Source of the DNA: Lobosporangium transversale | Taxonomy: Eukaryota; Mortierellomycota; Mortierellomycetes; Mortierellales; Mortierellaceae | DNA: 64,000 nucleotides | Assembly: GCF_002105155.1 (NCBI RefSeq) | Contig: NW_019029009.1 | Location: forward strand, 124,001-188,000 | Direction of reading: 5' to 3' | Shown: one piece after another, positions 22,184 through 32,982 of the stretch | How positions within the stretch are numbered: position 1 is the stretch's first letter | Layout: each line of letters starts with the position of its first letter | Program-made: the position numbers and the translations under genes | Notes under the pieces: generated by a model | Seen by the model: only the letters and a program-made list of their open reading frames with translations | The model's database searches: none | What the model was told of the DNA's origin: nothing

Positions 22184-23032
22184 GGTGCTTCTCCTGATGT
22201 GCTGATTGTTGGTGTTTGAAAATAGATTTCGCTTCGCCCTCCATTCCCCCTTGGTCGCACACGCATGAGGTGGCTTACAGCGTCATGTGATGTAAGACAA
22301 GCATATACGCCACCAACTGTGCGTCGGGTTGATCTGTCTGGAACTGTTATCAAAACTGGTGAGGAGGGAAGGTGCCCTTATTAGACATAGAAAAAGATAT
22401 CGCGTAAGGGAAGAGCAACAGCATGTTACATCCCAAGATAATGAAGTGCCTATCAGGATTAATCGACAGTTCATCATGACTTTTTTTTTGCAGTCCAAAT
22501 TGTCTAGTGTTTGACACCGCCTTTGGTGCTGCGGAGCATTTGTAGAATAGCAACCGGTTTGTAGGCTCTACGACCTTGGATTTACGAGGCTAACGTATTC
22601 AATGCCAAGGCCAATCAATGTCCGTGCTAACAGTAGGAGGCTCAAAAAAAAGTCTCTTAAGGTGACAATACTTTTAGCCCAATGTTTTGACACAATTCGC
22701 GTTCATACTCTGCTCGGGCCGAGACAGCAGTGCAAAGCTTGAACATATCGCACCAGATGGCCTCTCTAAATGAAAGATACAATCTGCTATCATGTGAACG
22801 GTGCCCAAGCCATCATCTCTTTCAATTCAAGTCCTTCTTTAGCTTGCTGATCCAAAGGTCTTTTCTCTCAAAAGGAGATGCGTAAAAAGAGTAGAAATAA
22901 GGTTTTGATCGAACCGAAGTTCAATTGGTTTATAACTTGTTTTTTACTTCTTTCCTTTCACTTTCTACTCCTTGTCCCTTTCACATTCCATTCTACCACC
23001 CACCCTTTTTCACCTGAATTTTTTTCTGTCAA
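22184..23032. promoter_or_regulatory. Divergent promoter between Uba2 and the hotdog thioesterase
   Basis: The two genes start back to back 849 bp apart. The last 120 bp before the thioesterase ATG are CT-rich (TTTCACTTTCTACTCCTTG), typical of a fungal 5' leader. No TATA box or known operator is convincing. No open frame here is better than chance. Confidence 0.4.
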
Positions 23033-23657
23033 ATGGCCCCACATCACATTGAACATCTTAATGACTGGATGTCTCAAATGAATGCGATTTCAAATCGCAC
23101 AGACGAGGATGGTCCTTACTTCTTGCAGGAGTGTTTTAGTCGTAGTAAAGTCGTTGATGCTGACGAGGATTCAGCTGTATTCGAATACACTGTTCAGAAA
23201 TCTGATTGCAACATATCCAACAACTTTCATGGTGGAGCGATCGCCGCCCTGGTCGATAATCTGACCAGTGCTGTCATGTTTACTAGAGAGCGTAAGATCA
23301 ACTATCCAGCTTTTTTCTTTTTTATTTCTTTAGTGACTGATAGCATACAGAAACATATTTCTTATCAAATGGCTATTGTACATTCCATAAAAACAATAAA
23401 ATAAAATAATAAAATATCTCATAACAGGCAAGTATTTCCAACTTGCAGGCGTCTCAACCGATCTACATGTCACCTACGTCTCGGCCGCACCACTCGGTAC
23501 TACTGTCTTGGTCGAATGTAAAGTCAACAAGGTCGGCTCTGCCTTGGCCAATACAACCGCTGTTTTGAGGGAAAAGGATTCAGGCAGAATCATAGCCACT
23601 GCTACACACACCAAGTTCAACACTGACTCTAGAATTGGAGGAGGATCAAAGCTTTAG
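23033..23657 (+). CDS. Hotdog-fold acyl-CoA thioesterase (ACOT13/THEM2, PaaI-like)
   Basis: Two exons (23033-23291 and 23428-23657) encode 162 residues. The sequence has the hotdog signature ISNNFHGGAIAALVDNLTSA, in which the HGG...D/N residues of the PaaI-type active site lie around H69 to D78, and LHVTYVSAAPLGTTVLVECK, the central strand of the fold. VGSALANTTAVLREKDSGRI and a short tail complete it. Human ACOT13 is about 140 residues and hydrolyses medium and long-chain acyl-CoA in mitochondria and cytosol. No targeting peptide is evident. The intron has a GTAAGA donor and AACAG acceptor. Confidence 0.9.
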
Positions 23658-24039
23658 ATTCTACACTACAGAATAAATCTCTACAAGGGCTATTCTAGAC
23701 TCTGAAAAAGGGACATTCCCTTGTCATTTTAGTAATCAGTTAATCCTTAATTCAGTTTATGGAATTCCCATATCCTGGAGAAATGATCAACTAAAATTGA
23801 ATGTTAATTTTGATCAACTTGACTCGTTCTCGGAGAGAGCACGGGTTGGGTTTACCCATTTTTCTAATGTGAGAGGGATTTTTTTAAATTAAAAGATTGT
23901 TTATTTACTTTACAAGTGCTTTAAACCCCCACTCTCCACCCTTGCTATTCTTTTTCCTTCTTTGATGCTCTCTCTCTATAAGTGAGGGGATGTATCCTAT
24001 GTATGTCGATCCAGCTTTGCAAGGGTATATATAATTCGA

Positions 24040-24071
<32 letters not shown>

Positions 24072-24141
24072 CTATCCTCTGCTTGGAACGTCCTGCATTC
24101 CTGATGTCGGCTTTTTTTCTTCCTCTCTTCTTTCCTCTCTT
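23658..24141. other. Convergent 3' intergenic region
   Basis: The thioesterase and Sec14-like genes end toward each other here. A T-run lies at 24042-24071. Both 3' untranslated regions must fall within this span; I see no other feature. Confidence 0.4.
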
Positions 24142-25327
24142 TTAAGCCTTGACATTGTAGGTCCAGTTGACCTGACCATCGTGGGCAACACCCCAGCGCT
24201 GGTACAAGTTCTTGGCACGAACATAGGGAGTCAAGCGAGTGTACTGTTCCCTCAACTGGCGAGCAATCTCGTCACGCTCAGGAGAGTTCTGGCCATTGAT
24301 GTTGCTGACCCAGGCACGTGTAACGGCCTCGAATCTGGCCTCCAAGTCATGACGCTCCTTGAGCAACTCAGCCTTCTTGACCTCATCCTTCATTGGGGCG
24401 TTCTCGCCAGGGGCGGCAGGGACGTATTGGTAAGTCCAGTCATCGAGACCGTCGTAGTGAGTGATGGGAAGACGCTCACGAGGAATGACCTTGTGCAACT
24501 CTGCATTGTTACGGGTGAAGACGAACTTGGAGGCGACAACGGGGTCGAGCAAGGGCTGGATCAACTTCCAGAGACCCCAGAAGACGAAAGGAGCGCGGTG
24601 GACAACGCAGACTCCCAAGGTCTCGGGATAGTAAGATTCGAAGCACTGAACAAACAGGCGGACGAAACCCCAGTCCATGTTGTCAAGACCAAAGTTGGAG
24701 AGATCGAAAATGACAATGACAGTCTCTGCACTGGGTCCAAGGAGCAGACGACCGCACTCCATGGTCTATTTTTAAGAGCAAGTAATACAAAGAGCTGTTT
24801 AGAACTTATTCTTCGGATGTAAAGAAAAAAATAAAAAGAGTCAATTTCGTAAACTTACGTAGAGAGTGAAGCGATGGATGGTCTCTGCGGGCTGATCGTT
24901 CTTGTGGTGGAGACGAGTGTTAACGACAGACATGGGGCGGTTGAGGGGATCAGCACCACGGAGGTAGCCCTTTCCGAGACGCATCTGCTCAATGAACTTG
25001 GGGTACTTCTGGTCCAACTCCTCGTCAGAGAGCTCGATCAACTCATCGATGCGCTCAGCAATGCGCCACTTCAAAGCATTCAACATCATCTTCAAGGCAT
25101 CATCCAAGTTCCACTTGCGAGCGCGAATGAACTATTGAAACGTGAAATTGAAGTCGGAGGCGCAATGTCCAATTGTTGTTGAAGACGTTTGTGTAATAAA
25201 TAAAGTCGCCGAAATTATTTATGCACAGGAGGAAAAAAAAATGAAATATGTAAAAAAAATGACAAAGGAGAGTTTACGTTTAACAAAAGGCTCTCATAAA
25301 CTTTAAAATGATAATCTGCATAAACTG

Positions 25328-25358
<31 letters not shown>

Positions 25359-25708
25359 TTCAAGATGAGCAAGTCAGGGTGGTCCATCATGACTACCTTC
25401 CAGAGGGCCGTCCTGATGTCTTCACCAGTGAAGCGAGGAGCGGGAGCCTCCTTGGCGGCCTCAGCAGCGGGAGCAGCACTCTTGCCGCGGCCGAACCAGC
25501 CAGACTTCTTCTCAGGGGCAGGGGCGGCAGCATCCTCATCGCGAGCCTGACCCTTGAAGGAGGAAGGGGCAGTTTGATCGAATTGGACCTTGCCATCAAT
25601 GATGTCAAAGATACGAACCCAGAATTGCTGGAGCTTCTCAGTCTGCTCAGGGGTCAGGTGGCCGAGACGGCCTTCAGTAGGGGCAACGGGCTGAACGTAG
25701 GTGGACAT
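24142..25708 (-). CDS. Sec14-like CRAL-TRIO lipid-transfer protein
   Basis: Three exons (25708-25358, 25131-24859, 24765-24142), all joined in phase 0, encode 415 residues. After a flexible Ala/Pro/Lys linker (APEKKSGWFGRGKSAAP), the CRAL-TRIO N-domain contains RTALWKVVMMDHPDLLILKF and IRARKWNLDDALKMMLNALK. The lipid-binding domain shows VIVIFDLSNFGLDNMDW, FESYYPETLGVCVVHRAPFV, then FWGLWKLIQPLLDPVVASKF, all hallmarks of Sec14-type proteins. These exchange phosphatidylinositol and other lipids between membranes and stimulate phosphoinositide synthesis. The C-terminus (GVAHDGQVNWTYNVKA) is conserved-looking. It most resembles the long fungal Sec14 homologues with an N-terminal extension; the exact orthologue is uncertain. 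Intron 1 starts GT followed by an A-run of about 28. Confidence 0.92.
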
Positions 25709-27644
25709 GATAGTATGGATAAAAGATTAAAGCAAAAGGAGGATGACGAGTCGTTTTTAAAGGAAGTATAGCGTGGCTGAGGCTGTAATTACTCAAGGAG
25801 AGGATGTAAGAAAGGATGTGAAAGCGAAGATGGAGGCAAAATGCTGAAGAGAAAAAAAAAAAAAAAAAAAAAGAAAAGGAGAGGATGGTAGGCTTTTATA
25901 TGAATTGGGATGAAGAGGTCGAACAAAGCGAACAGATAGCAGATCCATAATCTATGCCAAAGGAGTCAAACACACGGGCATTCATTTCATTTCAATAGAA
26001 TAAAATTAAACAAAGAAGCTTCGAAGGCGCATCTGGATGGTTGCAACCTTGTTATTATTATAAAAAAGAAAAGCATTCACTTGCATTCAATTCACACAAG
26101 GGCTTTTTTTTTTTTTTTTTTTTTTTACTTTACACACTAACCACTATACACTTTTTCCTCTCCTCCTCATTGTTCATGTTTCCTTAATGTATGCTACCCT
26201 TTTGACAAGTATCAAAGAGGTTTTGTAAGGAAGTCTGAAAAATCTAAAGGCAGAAATGAATGCGATAGTTTTGTGTTTTGCAATGGTTTGCATTCTCTTG
26301 CATCGTTGGTTGCAGGTAATTGTTTGGTCTGTCTCCAGGTGGCACGCCCACAGTTGCAGCTGAATGTTTATTATCAGTCAGCGGTTTGTATACTTTCTCC
26401 AAAGTGAACACGGACATCCATACACAAAGGTGAATGTGATCTCACCTATCATCTCATTTCCGATCCCTCAAGTCTTTCATTCTCGTAATCACATATCCAT
26501 ACTTGTTATCGAGTCATTCATCCCCCACATTTCTCAATCTCTAGGAGAGCAACTGTCACTTCTACATTCTATATCATCAGAGATATTTAGTCTTGTACAG
26601 TTCTTGGGAATGGACAATTACTACTTTGTGTAGATGTCTATTCCTCTGAATCAAATGGCCGATTCTTTTTTGTTCAGTGGGCTCCAGACACAAGTGTCGC
26701 TTGCTTTTTCTCGTGCCTTCTTGGATCACATCCGTGTGCAACCCGCAATGCGCACACATGCAAGGTCTCTCAGATGGTGTATGCTGCAAGGTCGTTGTTT
26801 GGGAAAAAGAGAGACATTCATTCAAAAACCATCGCTCTTTTTGCCCAAATTCCTATCATCATGTATTGTGCTTTTTGGCAAAGGCAAAAGTGACAAGAGA
26901 GAGACAATGCAGTGATTTTCAAAGAGCGATGCTTTACCTCCCCACATATTCCTTTATGGTTACAATGGAGAAAAAATAGAAGGGAGAGAAGTTGAAAAGT
27001 AGCTCAGAATAATTTGTTCACTCCACATTGAACCCACATGCAAGTGTCTAATGGTCTAATGTTGAAATGCTCGTTTTTATTTTATTTTTCTTTATTTATG
27101 GTTCTCTTTGCCCACTCAATGCTCTCATGTTTAAACTAATGGAAGTATTTATGTGTCATACAAACATAGATAAATATTTATTAATATTCATACATAGCAT
27201 TAACTTTCACTTTCCTAGTATCATAACATTGCAACACACTATCATTCTGTAGTTCTGTACCATTGTAGGAAAAAAAAAATCTAATAAAAATTGAGCATCT
27301 TTTGGGTAGAGTGACACTCATGCTCAAACATTATTGTTGATTAGTCGATCAAAGCAAGAATGTACAAGTACGCGTGCAAAAGAAGACCTTGTAGTCTGCT
27401 TAACAAAAAATGGGAGAGACAAACACCCACTGCATTACACTCTGATATGCCAATCCATGATCCCCCTTTTTTTAACATTGTCATTCGTCCTGTACAAATG
27501 GGACTACATATGATTATCCCCTTCTCCTTCTATCTTTCCTCATCTATTGACAATGAAGCGTTGGCTGCATAAAAAAGACCATCTGGATGTAAATAATATT
27601 AGCAAAAACAGTACTATGATCTAAGCAAGTGTATGCAATGCTGT

Positions 27645-27676
<32 letters not shown>

Positions 27677-29980
27677 GTTCGTTCGAGGCACAATTATGAA
27701 GAATCAAATGTATGTTCGCGTACTTTCTCTGTTGTTACTGTTGCTATTGTCACAGAAGATCCGAGAAAGGAGAAGTTGGAAGATGATTGTTACGAAGCAT
27801 GAGCTTCTTTTCCCTCTCTGTTCTCTCTCTCTTCTTGTTCATCATCATATTGCTGCGCTAAACAATTCTCTGTGCAACAACTAACTTGTCTATAGACAGA
27901 GATAAGAAAAGAACCACTTTCACCTGTAAAAAGCATGCTGTGATGCTATGTGAACAGTATATTTGTTTAAAGTATTAAAATATTATATGAATACATGTAT
28001 GTCGTGATGCATATTTTTACTGTACCATGGATATTATGCATTTATGAACCTTCACTATCCTGGCTCCTCTTTTTCCTCTCAGACTTTTAGCCTTTGTTGG
28101 GCACATTATCATGCATGTACTGAGTATTGCGTACTTTGAAACACATTCACTTTGGCTGTGCGTCAAAGTCCCTGATAAACAAAACTAACATGGAATTTCT
28201 CTGCTCACATTTTTTTTTTTTTTTCTTTCGCACAAAAAGCCTTTTCATATGACTGCCACATTCGGTTCAGTCCACGAATCTCTCTCGGTTCGGGGCTCTT
28301 TTTTTTTTATCTTCTACTATGTCCTGTGCTTTTCCTCCAGTGGAGGAAAGGCTCTCTTTGCTCGTGCTTAAAAAAAAAAAACCTTTGTAGACATATCGTA
28401 TAGGTTGGATCTAATGGGGACCGACTGGCGCCATAATAATTATTAAATGTATTATAGTTTTTTTTTTTTTTTTTTTTTTTTTATATTTTTTTTTATAAAA
28501 TAGAAAGCTGCGCGCTTACACAATAGTTTATGGATATTTGTACTGGAGTCTTTGACCATTAGTTGCCATCATCATTCATCCTAACGTTTCTCAGATTTGC
28601 ATATGTCAAGTATAGTAGACATATGAACAGCATTAATATCAAGGATGGTTGTATAGTGTAGCATAACCTGTAGTTTTTCATTCCTTTTACATTAATCTTG
28701 CTTGTTGAAGCACAGACTTTGATCTTTCGCTCTTGTTTGAGAGCAAGGATATTCTTTTTTTTTTTTTTTTTTTTTTTTTTCCTGCAGAGAATTTTGTTGG
28801 GATTTATGGATGGACGATACGCGTTCCTAGGAATTCATCAACAAGCAAGGGAACGTAAACATCTTGTTGAAACAATTCCGGAAAGCAAGCATCATGTGAG
28901 ATGATACGTTTTATTACATGCCTGATGTCTATTAGTAAAAGAGATCGACTTTTACGAAAAAAAGGTAAATGTAATAATATAGATGTGTATATAACCATAA
29001 GATGCACATTTGTCTCTTTGTTTTCCATCCCATTAAACGCTCGTGCGCTTTTACATTAGCAAAATATTGAATGAGGCAAATACATGGGAAATTTAGGCTT
29101 CGCCTCAAGTTGAAAATACAGGAATATTTTTATTAATTAATTAATACTGCTATGCAAACCCATGGTTAAAATGTTTTTGTTTGGACACATGTCAAAACGA
29201 CAATAGCGCATTGCCACCGAGGCTTTTTTTTTTTTTTTTTTTTTTTTTTTTGGAGTCGATAAAAAGTATTTCAGCACTTGCGACTTTTAATGTAGGATCA
29301 CTATGATCTTTAAATGCATTAATACAGTAGACATAATTATTAATCATAATCATAGTCATAATACATATAATAATACTAGTATATAGTATATATAATACAT
29401 AATAGTAATCAGCATCCTCATCCTCGTCAAAGGTCTAGCCATCTGTCTCATTCACTTTTGTCACTTTGAAGAAAATGTGCGAGTGATCAAAGTTAATTTG
29501 TTCATGTACATGTACACTTACACAATTAGGGTGAGTGCTGCAGCTTAGTTTTATTTGTGCTCTGAATGTTTTAAGGCTCTTTTTTTTTTTTTTTTTTTTT
29601 TTTCTTTTGCCTGCACGTCCCTGTCTCTCCCCACAAGCTTTTTAAAAAAACAAAGTGGAGAAGGCTGCCACTTTGAGAACACATTAAAATAAAAGAAATC
29701 GATAATTATTCCCACTAACGAATATAGCTGTCTAGTCTAAACGTCATTTTACTCAAATTTGATGTTTATTTATAAAGTTGATTTCAATTATATAACACAA
29801 TTGAAAATACGGTTGTATATAGATATAATATATATTTGTTATAAATATACTTGAATAAATATTAACACACTTCATCTGATCAGCATTCTTATTTTATTTT
29901 ATTTTATTTTATTTTATTTTAATTTATTCCGACTTCCAGAAGGAATCGCTCGCTCTATCATTTCCTCTTCGCCAATTTGC
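25709..29980. other. 4.3-kb gene desert, AT-rich with many homopolymer runs
   Basis: No exon or family could be recognised in 4272 bp. Open frames reach at most 93 codons and lack any coherent domain. T-runs of about 17 to 31 nt occur near 26104, 27650, 28212, 28460, 28755, 29223 and 29580, and a run of ATTTT units spans 29892-29930. The left end must include the promoter of the Sec14-like gene (CT-rich on its sense strand), and the right end the 3' region of UCHL5. It could carry an unannotated noncoding RNA gene; I see no tRNA. Confidence 0.5.
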
Positions 29981-30703
29981 CTATTCATACATGTCAACAT
30001 CTTCTCCAAAGTTGTCACCAGTCGATCCCCCTTGCCCAGCTGACGCAGCCGCCGCCGTCTTCCTTTGCCTTGCACTTTCCAATTCTGCTTTAGCTCTTAT
30101 TCTGCCTTCTTCCACTAGCCCTTCAAGTTTTCCTTCCTGAGCTAGTCCCTTCAAGAGTTCATATACTAACGGTACAAAATTATGTCTCCGTAACTTATTC
30201 TCTCTCTGTTGTTTCATCCGCTTCTCTTCTTCCTTAACAATGTCTTGTTTCAAGTTCTCAATCTCGCCCTTCAACCATCCACCTGCTTCAGGACCTTCTC
30301 TTTGTTGTAACGCCGCAAGTTGTGCCTCATACGATGCCTTCTTTTCCTCATAGACCTTGATCCGATCATCCACCACTGCCATCAAATTGAATCGGATCTC
30401 CCCTCCTGCATATTGTGCCATTCGTGCTTGAATAATAGGTCCTACTTTTTCAAGCCATGAATCGCCAGGGCACGGACCATGATTCCGAGGCCCTTCCTGT
30501 AACCCGTCCAGTTCATATAGTTGACCATTGATGGGAGTATAGGCGATAAAGTGAAAGAGGTCTTCTTTCTCCTTAGAACCAGGATCATTCATTTCATTGA
30601 TAAATGGATCTGAACGCGCAAATGAGTTGTGAACTGTGCGGATCAAATCCGAATTGGTGATCGCGACACCTTTCAACTAGATAAATGGTTGGTAGTAACA
30701 TCC

Positions 30704-30737
<34 letters not shown>

Positions 30738-31603
30738 GGAGAAAATGTTAGATGCTTTAAATGAATAGATAATAACAGGTATAATAAAAGAGATACAGTA
30801 CCTCTGCTGGAAAATCGGATACAAATGATTTGAAATTGGTGAGTTCTTCTCCTAGATCAATTGATGGTGAATTAAGAAGGACCGATAAAATCGCCTGCGT
30901 AGCACAGGCATTGGTAATGACCTAAAAAAAAGTAAAAAAAAAAAAGAAAGCGAGGTAAAAGCGCCTTTTTTTAAATATGATACTCAAAAAGAAAAGAAAC
31001 GAGAAGAAAATGAAAAAATAAAATAAAATAAAATAAAAATGACAGTTTTAATTATTAGGTAAACTTACTTGTTGTGCAAAAAAGACCTTGTCATTATCAT
31101 ATTCAATTGGTGCCTGTGATCCGGGTGTGGATGCTGGATTACGACCTTCCCACTTGAATAAGAAGATTAGGCCATGTACAGGTCTAGAAAAATTCAATTT
31201 TCTTTCTCTTAGCGCTTGTCCAATCCAATAAGATAAAAAAAAAAAAAAAAAAAAACCACTGAGGAAAAGCAAAACAGAAAAAGGATCCGTATATATTATA
31301 TATACCTCAAATCCTCCAATGTTTCCTTATCGATAGAATAAATCTCCTCAACTTGAACTCCATTAACACCGATTCCTTTAATGAGTCCGGTAAATACACC
31401 TATAATTGTACATATTTATCAATGAATTAATAAATAGTTTGTTCAATATCATATCATAAAAAAAATGTGGACCGCAAGCTGGTCTCACACACAATCTTTT
31501 TTTTTTTTTTTTTTTTTTTGTTTCCTCATTGTTCAATGAGCCTTCGCTATAAATTACCAGGATCGCTTTCAATTAGGCACCAATTTCCTGTGTCATCTCC
31601 CAT
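29981..31603 (-). CDS. Proteasome/INO80-type deubiquitinase UCHL5 (UCH37)
   Basis: Five exons (31603-31558, 31399-31306, 31183-31069, 30921-30802, 30676-29981) encode 356 residues. It begins MGDDTGNWCLIESDPGVFT, closely like animal UCH37. The catalytic Cys is C91 in ITNACATQA, the His H167 in DLFHFIAY, and the Asp D182 in GQLYELDGL; the oxyanion Gln precedes C91 by the usual spacing in FFAQQ. A long helix with EEKKASYEAQLAALQQREG follows, then the C-terminal ULD-like region (LRRHNFVPLVYELLKGLA), which in animals binds Rpn13/ADRM1. The enzyme trims ubiquitin chains at the 19S proteasome and, in animals, also sits in INO80. Yeast lacks it but many filamentous and early fungi keep it. The tail ends in an acidic GEDVDMYE. 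Confidence 0.95.
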
Positions 31604-32252
31604 GGTGTAAGAATGGTATTCTGAACTTGAAAATGAAGGTTGGAGCTGTGAGGTTCGCGCTCCAGAGATATCGCTAAAATCACGTCACGCCCTGATCTCA
31701 CCACGTGAACTTGTTGCCTTGATGCGTGTCCCACCACAAACTCCATCCCTGCTTCGTTTTTACTAGAGCTTGTTTGCAAGTCTGAAGTACTTCGCTTACG
31801 CCCCTTTTGAGGGTCATTACTGTCAGAGCTGTTAAAGCCTTTTATATCTGTACGATCATGCTTTGATTTCATCCAAGGATATGCCTCCTTTTAACAAGTT
31901 GGTAATACTTTTTTAATGGCACAGAAAACTGCAATGACTTGCATACCGCGTGGTAAAGTCCTCAAAGCTCGACTTGCCCAACAAACTCATTACACGTGAC
32001 GTACTTAATGGAAATCGAAAGCGCTCATTTATACTTTTCCTGAGAATCGTGCTATGAAAACTAAAAAGTAGATCTAGTTAAGAGCCATTGTTGTCCTTCA
32101 TTGATGCTGCCTATCACTGGCGGGCACACTCGATATATTTTTTGATGGTGGCCTTCATGCATACCTGTAGAGGGCTAGACAGTAGAATAAGTGCGTCCAA
32201 AGGCTAAGTCATATAACTGATAGCGAGACGAGAGCGATATTATATCAACTTA
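31604..32252. other. Intergenic: UCHL5 upstream region
   Basis: This lies between the UCHL5 start and the hairpin-rich segment. A minus-strand open frame (31872-31573) overlaps the UCHL5 start in another frame; it has no recognisable domain and may be an upstream ORF. No promoter motif is convincing. Confidence 0.35.
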
Positions 32253-32402
32253 CTCAAACTTGGAGTAGATGAGCAACTCCCTGGCAGCGCATCGCCCTGA
32301 TAGTCAGTATGTTATGCTGACGCACACGTAAGAGGGATTTACCCTTCTGGGTGAAACTGGGTCGTAGGCGCTGCCAGGTAGCCAAGCAGGGGGCTGTTTG
32401 AG
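32253..32402. ncRNA. Candidate structured RNA (or decayed repeat) with nested hairpins
   Basis: Several complementary segments nest in one fold. CTCAAAC (32253-32259) pairs with GTTTGAG (32396-32402). GGAGT pairs with ACTCC (32262-32266 with 32276-32280). CCTGGCAGCGC pairs with GCGCTGCCAGG (32280-32290 with 32368-32378), extended by CGCCC with GGGTCG. Inside sit GTCAGTAT with ATGCTGAC (32303-32310 with 32314-32321, loop GTT) and AGAGGG with CCCTTCT (32331-32348). The segment is GC-richer than its surroundings. I do not recognise it as a tRNA, 5S, U1-U6, SRP, RNase P or RNase MRP RNA. Strand is undetermined. An LTR or MITE remnant is the main alternative. Confidence 0.3.
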
Positions 32403-32982
32403 ATATACAATCATTTTCAATCCCCATCTGACAAAAAGGATTTCCAATAACTGAAGTAGAAGGTATATTTACTAGGGAAAAAAAATAATAATAGCATATT
32501 TACCTAATCTCTCCGCCCCGCGTACGAGTTCAATGTTCATTTTTGAAGCAGCCGAGTAGATATAGCGTGATAAACGAAAGGCTTACTTACACGGATCAGT
32601 TTTAAAAAAAAAACAAAACATTAACAAAATAAAAAGAGGGCTACTGAATCTGCAAGTTTTCTCTGTCCTCGCTCATAGAATTTTTTTTTTGTATTTTTAT
32701 CTTCTTTCTTAATCAACTTGGCCAAAGGTACTTCATAATCTCTTTCGTGCTGGTAACTTCATTACAAAAACGCACACAATGCCATTAGGCCTCTGTTTGA
32801 TCTTGTCTTTTTTCTTTTGAATTTGAATTTGGGTATTTTTATTAAAGCTTTGCAGGACTGAATAGCAAGTGGTATTCTATTATAGATGTTGGTCATGAAA
32901 TGAGATATTAAAAAAGTATTGAGTAAAATACAAGGCATGTAGTTGGTCTAACAAATGTGTGTGTGTGTGTGTGTGTTTTTTT
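32403..32982. other. Intergenic: 3' flank of the oligopeptide transporter gene
   Basis: AT-rich sequence with a (GT)n run at 32956-32974 just downstream of the transporter stop codon. No gene seen. Confidence 0.35.

Noticed and set aside
24181-24822. 213-codon plus-strand frame
   Set aside because: It is antisense to the last exon of the Sec14-like gene, which has clear family motifs.
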